This document shows positions 54,801 to 60,800 of a DNA stretch of 64,000 bases, piece by piece (the stretch's first letter is position 1; each line of letters begins with the position of its first letter). A program made the translations under genes and the position numbers. This DNA is from Proteles cristata cristata. Lineage: Eukaryota > Chordata > Mammalia > Carnivora > Hyaenidae. Where the stretch lies: positions 1,240,001-1,304,000 of the forward strand of contig JAESUZ010004136.1 of the NCBI GenBank assembly GCA_017311185.1. The letters are read 5' to 3'. The notes under the pieces are model-generated. The model ran no database searches. It was not told the DNA's origin and saw only the letters and a list, made by a program, of their open reading frames with translations.

Positions 54801-57800
54801 CGTTTCTCCAGTGTTGAGCGGATGGTGCTTGGCGATGCTTGGTAGAGAGGAAGATTGACAATATGCTAAGGCCTCTCCCTGTTTAACAATTCTGTGATTC
54901 TTTGGCTTTCGGATGAGAAGCCACAATTACATTTCCAGTTTTGAGTTGTCCAAGTACAGCTGGTTTATACATGTATCATTTTAACTTACGTATGTAGTTC
55001 TCTTTTTGCCTCATAGGTTTTGAACCCATCAACACACTTGCCTTTTTTTCCAGCCTCTTTTCTCCCAGTCTGCCTCCACTTCCCCCACCCCCCTTCTCCT
55101 CTCTTCTCCTTCCCACCCTGGCCTGGTCCAAAGACCTATGGCCTCCCGCGCAGGGTCTCCACAGGGGTGAGCTGTGCCCAATATGTAATAGTAATCATGT
55201 TCAACTTCTGGGTTATTAAGACGCAAATTATTAGTCGTATCTATCACTTTCAGATTCCCGCATTGAACAACTTTTATTTTCCTTTAAGTTTTAGAAATAA
55301 AGGAATATATCAGCTACAGCATGAATGATTAATTGTGGAATCAATGGTAATTATAGTTTAAGAAGCCCTGATAAATAGTGTCATAGCACTGTATACTTTT
55401 TATATACTACTAAGTTTATTTAACTTGGTTTTTAATCAATTATTATGATGTTGTGTGGTATAAATATCACCAGAGTAAAATCAGTTTGAGAACTTCAACT
55501 TTGGAAATAAGACCGTTTTTATTGTGTATAAGTTTAACAAAGTTAGTTTTATTAAAACATTCAGGTTTACTATAGAAGTTAAGGTTCCTTCTGCTCATGT
55601 TTGATACAATATTTATTTTCAGGAAATACAGTGGGTATTAAATTAAAAAGTGGGATCGTTATCAATCATTATCACGTCAGCAATCTTTCCAAGGCTTTTT
55701 AAGTTCATCCAAATATTTTCTTATTGTAGGGACTTGATTATTATTTTTTGCTTCCCCAAGGTTTCTTGGATTCTATCATTTGTTGTTTTAAAGGCCTTAG
55801 AACAAAAGTCCAAGGCTGTTTGATTTGACATTATCTCAGTAGGGAAAAACGTATCCAAGAGCTTTAGGAACCCGTCTAATGGTATTCCTTATTTGTTACT
55901 CTGTGGCAGCTTTCAAATTAAAGGCCATGTTGAAGTTCATTTTGTCCCAAAGGCATGTCAGCTTCTGTAAGCATTCTCTAATTGGTTCTGATCCAGGAGA
56001 GCCAATGAGCAGTCCCTTGGAATTGCTTGCATGTTTTCACAGAGCCTTCTATCTGCTGGCACCTAAGTTCTTTCCAAAGCCTTATTAAAAGCTGAAAAAA
56101 AATCTAACTTTTATTTAACGAGCTCACCTACATATATTTTGAAAACAGTCACGCAATTGCCTTTTCATTTGCTTTGATTTAGAGGCATCCTATTGAAATG
56201 GTCCATCTTAGTCTGGGATCTGAGTAGGTTCATTTGATTACCTTAGTTATGAAAGCATTTCGAAGATGACTTCATGATTGTGTTCTTGTCTCCCTTCATT
56301 TTTTAGCAGTTTTGTTGATATGTAGCTCATATGCCATATAAGTCACCCATTTAAAGTATATAATTCAGTGGTTTTGGTACATTCACAGATGCAACCGTCA
56401 CTACAATTTAATTTTAGAAACTTTTCATTCCCCCTTAGCAGTCACTCCATATCCTCCCAGCTGAGCTCCAGGCAGCCACTAATTTACTTTCTGTCTGTGG
56501 GGATTTGCTTCTTCTGGACACTTCATTTATTTATTTTTTACTAAAAAAGTTTTTTTAAACATTTGTTTTTGAGAGAGAGAGAAGGAGTGTGAGCGGGGGA
56601 GGGCAGAGAGAGAGGGAGACACAGGATCCGAAGCAGGCTCCAGGCTCTGAGCTGTCAGCACAGAGCCCGATGCGGGGCTCAAACCCACAAGCGGTTGAGA
56701 TCATGACCTGAGCTGAAGTCGGACACTAACCAATCGAGCCACCCAGCTGCCCCTTCATTAAGTGGAACCATACATCATATGCAGTCTTTGGTGCCTGGTT
56801 TCTTTTCACTTAGCAAAAGTTTCCAGGTTCATGCATATTGTAGCACATACCAATATTTTCTTCCTTTTCACTGCCAGATACTATTCCATTGTATTACCAT
56901 ACTGTGTTGTTTACCCATTCACCAGTTGATGGACATTTGGGTGGTTTCTGCTCTTTTATTACTATGAATAATGCTGCTGTGAACATACTGTACAAGTCTG
57001 TGTGTGGATGTATGTTTTCACGTCTCTTGGGTGTAAACCTAGGAGTGGAATTGCTAGGTCATATAATAACTCTTTTTAACATTTTGAGGAACTGCCAAAC
57101 TGTTTTCCAATGTGCCTGCACCATTTCATATTCCCAGCAGCAATGCATGAGGGTTCCAATTCTTCCACATTCTTGTCGTCGCTTGTTATTGCTTTTGTTT
57201 TTTCACTATAGTTATCCTGGTAGGTGTGAATCGGTATCTCACTGTGGTTTTGATTTACATTTCCCTGATGGCTAATGATGCTGAAAAATCTTTTGATGTG
57301 CTTATTGGCCATTTGTATAGCTTCTTTGGAGAAATGTCTAATCAGACCCTTTGTTCATTTTTAATTTGGGCTATTATCTTTTTATTATTTTGTAATAATA
57401 AAGGGTTGTAAGGGTTCTTTATATTACAAAAATACAAATTATTTTTTTAAAATTATTTCTGAGAGAGAGAGAGAGACAGCGTGAGCAGGGGAGGGTCAGA
57501 GAGAGAGGGAGACACAGAATCTGAAGACAGGCTCCAGGCTCTGAGCTAGCTGTCAGCACAGAGCCCGACACAGGGGTCGAACCCACGAACTGTTAGATCA
57601 TGACCTGAGCGGAAGTCAGACGCTCAACCGACTGAGCCACCCAGGCGCCCCTTGAATACAAATTCTTATCCTTTATATGATTAACAAGTATTTCCTTCCA
57701 TTCTATGGGTGGTCATCAGTTTATTGACAGTGTTTTAATGTAGTTCAATTTATTTACTTTTTCTTTTGCTGCTTGCCCTCTTGGAGCCCTATCTAAAAGG

Positions 57801-60800
57801 ACTTTGCCCAACACGAGGTCATGAGGATTTACTCTTCCTTTTAATAACGATAACTCTTTGGGCTACAATGCTTTCAGAACAAAATTAATTTTTTGAGTAA
57901 AAAACATTATTCATTTAAGGCAGTTTTCATTAACGATCATCCATTAAGAAGGATAACAATGAATAATTTTTGTTATTTCTTTTATTTTCTGTGGAAAATA
58001 ACTGAAATGGTATCAAGTATTTTCATAGTATTGACAATTTCATTTTGTTAATTATGATTCTTACGTGTGTCGTTAAGAGATTAAAAAATAATGTTGCTAG
58101 TCACTTAATGTGGGTTTTACAATAGCTTTTATTAATGTGGACAGCGTCAGCTTTTAGAAATGACAGAAAAATGAATGAATGTAGAACTGTATATGCTATG
58201 CTACTTTATGGGAAAACCAGGCTCAAATTCAAGTTGCCCTAAATAGACAGCTCATGACTCCTTCTCTGATAGCATCATATATTTTGTATATTTAAGGATA
58301 AACACTAGCTACTAAATGCTGTGACAATTAGAAAAATTCATAATCTGTTATTTCAAAGTAATAAATTACTTGATTTACTGAAAAAAAAAGGGTTTGTTTA
58401 CACCATATAAATTCTAAATAATTCACAGTATGAAGTTGTAAGGACTATTTTATTTTGCTCACTGCCATAAATAACCAAACAGAAGGCATATTTTATAAAG
58501 GTTAAGAAATTTTAAACCCAACATATGATCTTGTGTGTAGAAAATATTAAAGAACACACACACACACACACAAATACTAGAACTAATAAGACTTCAAGAT
58601 CACCAGATATAAAATCAATATATAAAAATATATCATAGTTTCATATGCTGGTAATGAACAATTCAAATATGAGGGATTCCTAGCTGGCTCAGTCGGGAGA
58701 GCATGTGACTGTTGATCTCAGGGTCATGAGTTCAAGGTCCATGATGGGCATAGAGATTATAAATAAACTTAAAAAAATATGAAATTAAGACCATAGTTTC
58801 ATTTACATTAGTATCAAAAAGAATAAAATACTTAGGAATAAATTTAACAAGAGAAGTATAGATTTCTACACTGAAAACTACCAAATACTGCTGAAAAAAG
58901 TTAAAAAGGTCAGAATAAAGGGAGAGACATTCCATGCTCATGGACTGGAAGATTTAATATTGTTAAGATGGCAATACTGCCCAAATTGATCTGTATATTC
59001 AGTACAATTTCTATCATAATCCCAACTGGCTTCCCTCCTCCCCTGAGCTTAAGAAACTGATCCTAAAATTCATATGGAAATGCAAAAGACCAGACTAGCT
59101 GAAACAATCTTGTAAAAAGACTTATACTGCCCAATTTGAAAACTTACTACAAAGCTACAGCAATTAAGATTGTGTGGTACTTGCTTACAGAAAGACACGT
59201 ATATCAATGTAACTGAATTCTGAAAATCTGAAATAGACCCTTTTATGGTCAACTGATTTTTCACAAAGTTTCCAAGGCAATTTAATGTGAAAAGGATAGT
59301 CTTTTCAGCAAATGACGCTAAGACAATTAATATATCCTCAAACATAAAATATTAATTTGGATCCTTATACCATATATCAGAATTAACTACAAATGGATCA
59401 TAGATCTAAAAATAAGAGGAGTACAAAACTCTTAGAAGAAACCTTGGATTAGGCATTCATTTCTTAGAAACGACACCTAAACACAGGTGATAAAGGAAAA
59501 CATTCACAAGGTGGGTTTCATCAAAACTGAAAGCTTGTGTGCTTTAAAAGACACCATTAAGAAAAAAAAAAAACACCACAGACTTGAAAAAAATAATTTG
59601 CAAATAATATATTCGAGAAAAGACCTGTATTCAAAATACATAAAGGGCTCCTATAACTCAAAAATAAGACAAATAACCCAATTAACAAAGGGCAAAAGAT
59701 TTGAATAAACATTTCACCAACAAATGATCAATCAATATGTAAAAAAGTTCAACATCATTAGTCATTACAGAAGTGCAAATCAAACTGTAAAGAGCTACTA
59801 CTTCACACCCACAAGAATGGCTACAATTAATATGACAGATAATAACAAGTGTTGATCATTACTTGGAGAATCTCGAACCTTCTTACATTACTGGTGGAAA
59901 TGGAAAATGTTGCAGTCACACTGAAAACCAGTCTGGCAGTTTCTCAAAATAGTAAATATAAATTTACTATTGTCACCCAACAACTTGACTGCCAGGTAGC
60001 TTCCCAAGAGAAATGAAAACACTTGTCTATACAAAGACTTGTATGTGAACCTTGAGAGCAGCATTATTCATAATCACCAGAAGTGGAAACAACCCAAATG
60101 TCCATCAACTGGCAAACAGACAAATGACATGTGACAAACCTGTATAATGGCATCCTACCTGACAATGAAAGAACAGAGCACGTATCAGTGCCATTGCATG
60201 GATGAACCCCAAAAACATTATACTTCGTGAAAGAAGCCAGACTCCCAGGTTCACATACTGTATGATTCTACTTATATGAATTGTCCAGAAAAGTAAAATT
60301 TACAGACAGGAAGTAGGTTAGCAGTTGCCCAGGGATGGTGGAGGCGTGACTACAAACGGAATGAAGTTCCTTGCTGGGATGATGAAGATGTTCTAAAATT
60401 AGGTTGTTAGGATAGTTGCATAACTCTGGAAATTTACTAAAAATCCACTGAATTGTATACTTAAAATGAGTGGATTTATGGTGTATAAATTATACCTCAA
60501 TAAGGTTGTTAAAAAATCTTGAGCCCAGAAATCGACAAGCAAATAAAAAATTAATTAATATACTTTTATGTGGGGAATGTACATTCCTATCTAGAAGTAT
60601 GTAGTCATAAATCAAGTATATTTCTTGACAAAGGATAGTAAAGTTCAGTGAATTTCTAGGATCATTAGGCTCTTTTTTAGAATTTTCATTTAATAACTTG
60701 ATAGTGCATGTGATCTGTGTTATACAATTAGTAGACCTTATCACCAGTAGCAGGTAAGTTAAATTCGTTGGCCTGCTGAAGTCACCATGATCCTCAGATG

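Larger units (their letters stand above)
56290..57900 (-). mobile_element. Old LINE-1 (3' UTR and ORF2 C-terminal part), antisense, with two nested SINEs
   Basis: Antisense 3' UTR cues (ATATAATTCAGTGGTTTTGG) are followed by reverse-complement ORF2 (TTGGGTGGTTTCTGCTC, GAGTGGAATTGCTAGGTCAT, ATTTGTATAGCTTCTTTGG). SINEs interrupt it at 56530-56753 and 57441-57652. The L1 frame is broken by many stops. Right edge approximate. Confidence 0.85.

Noticed and set aside
56779..57411. Open frames of 60-128 codons at 56.8-57.4 kb
   Set aside because: They are reverse-complement LINE-1 ORF2 sequence.
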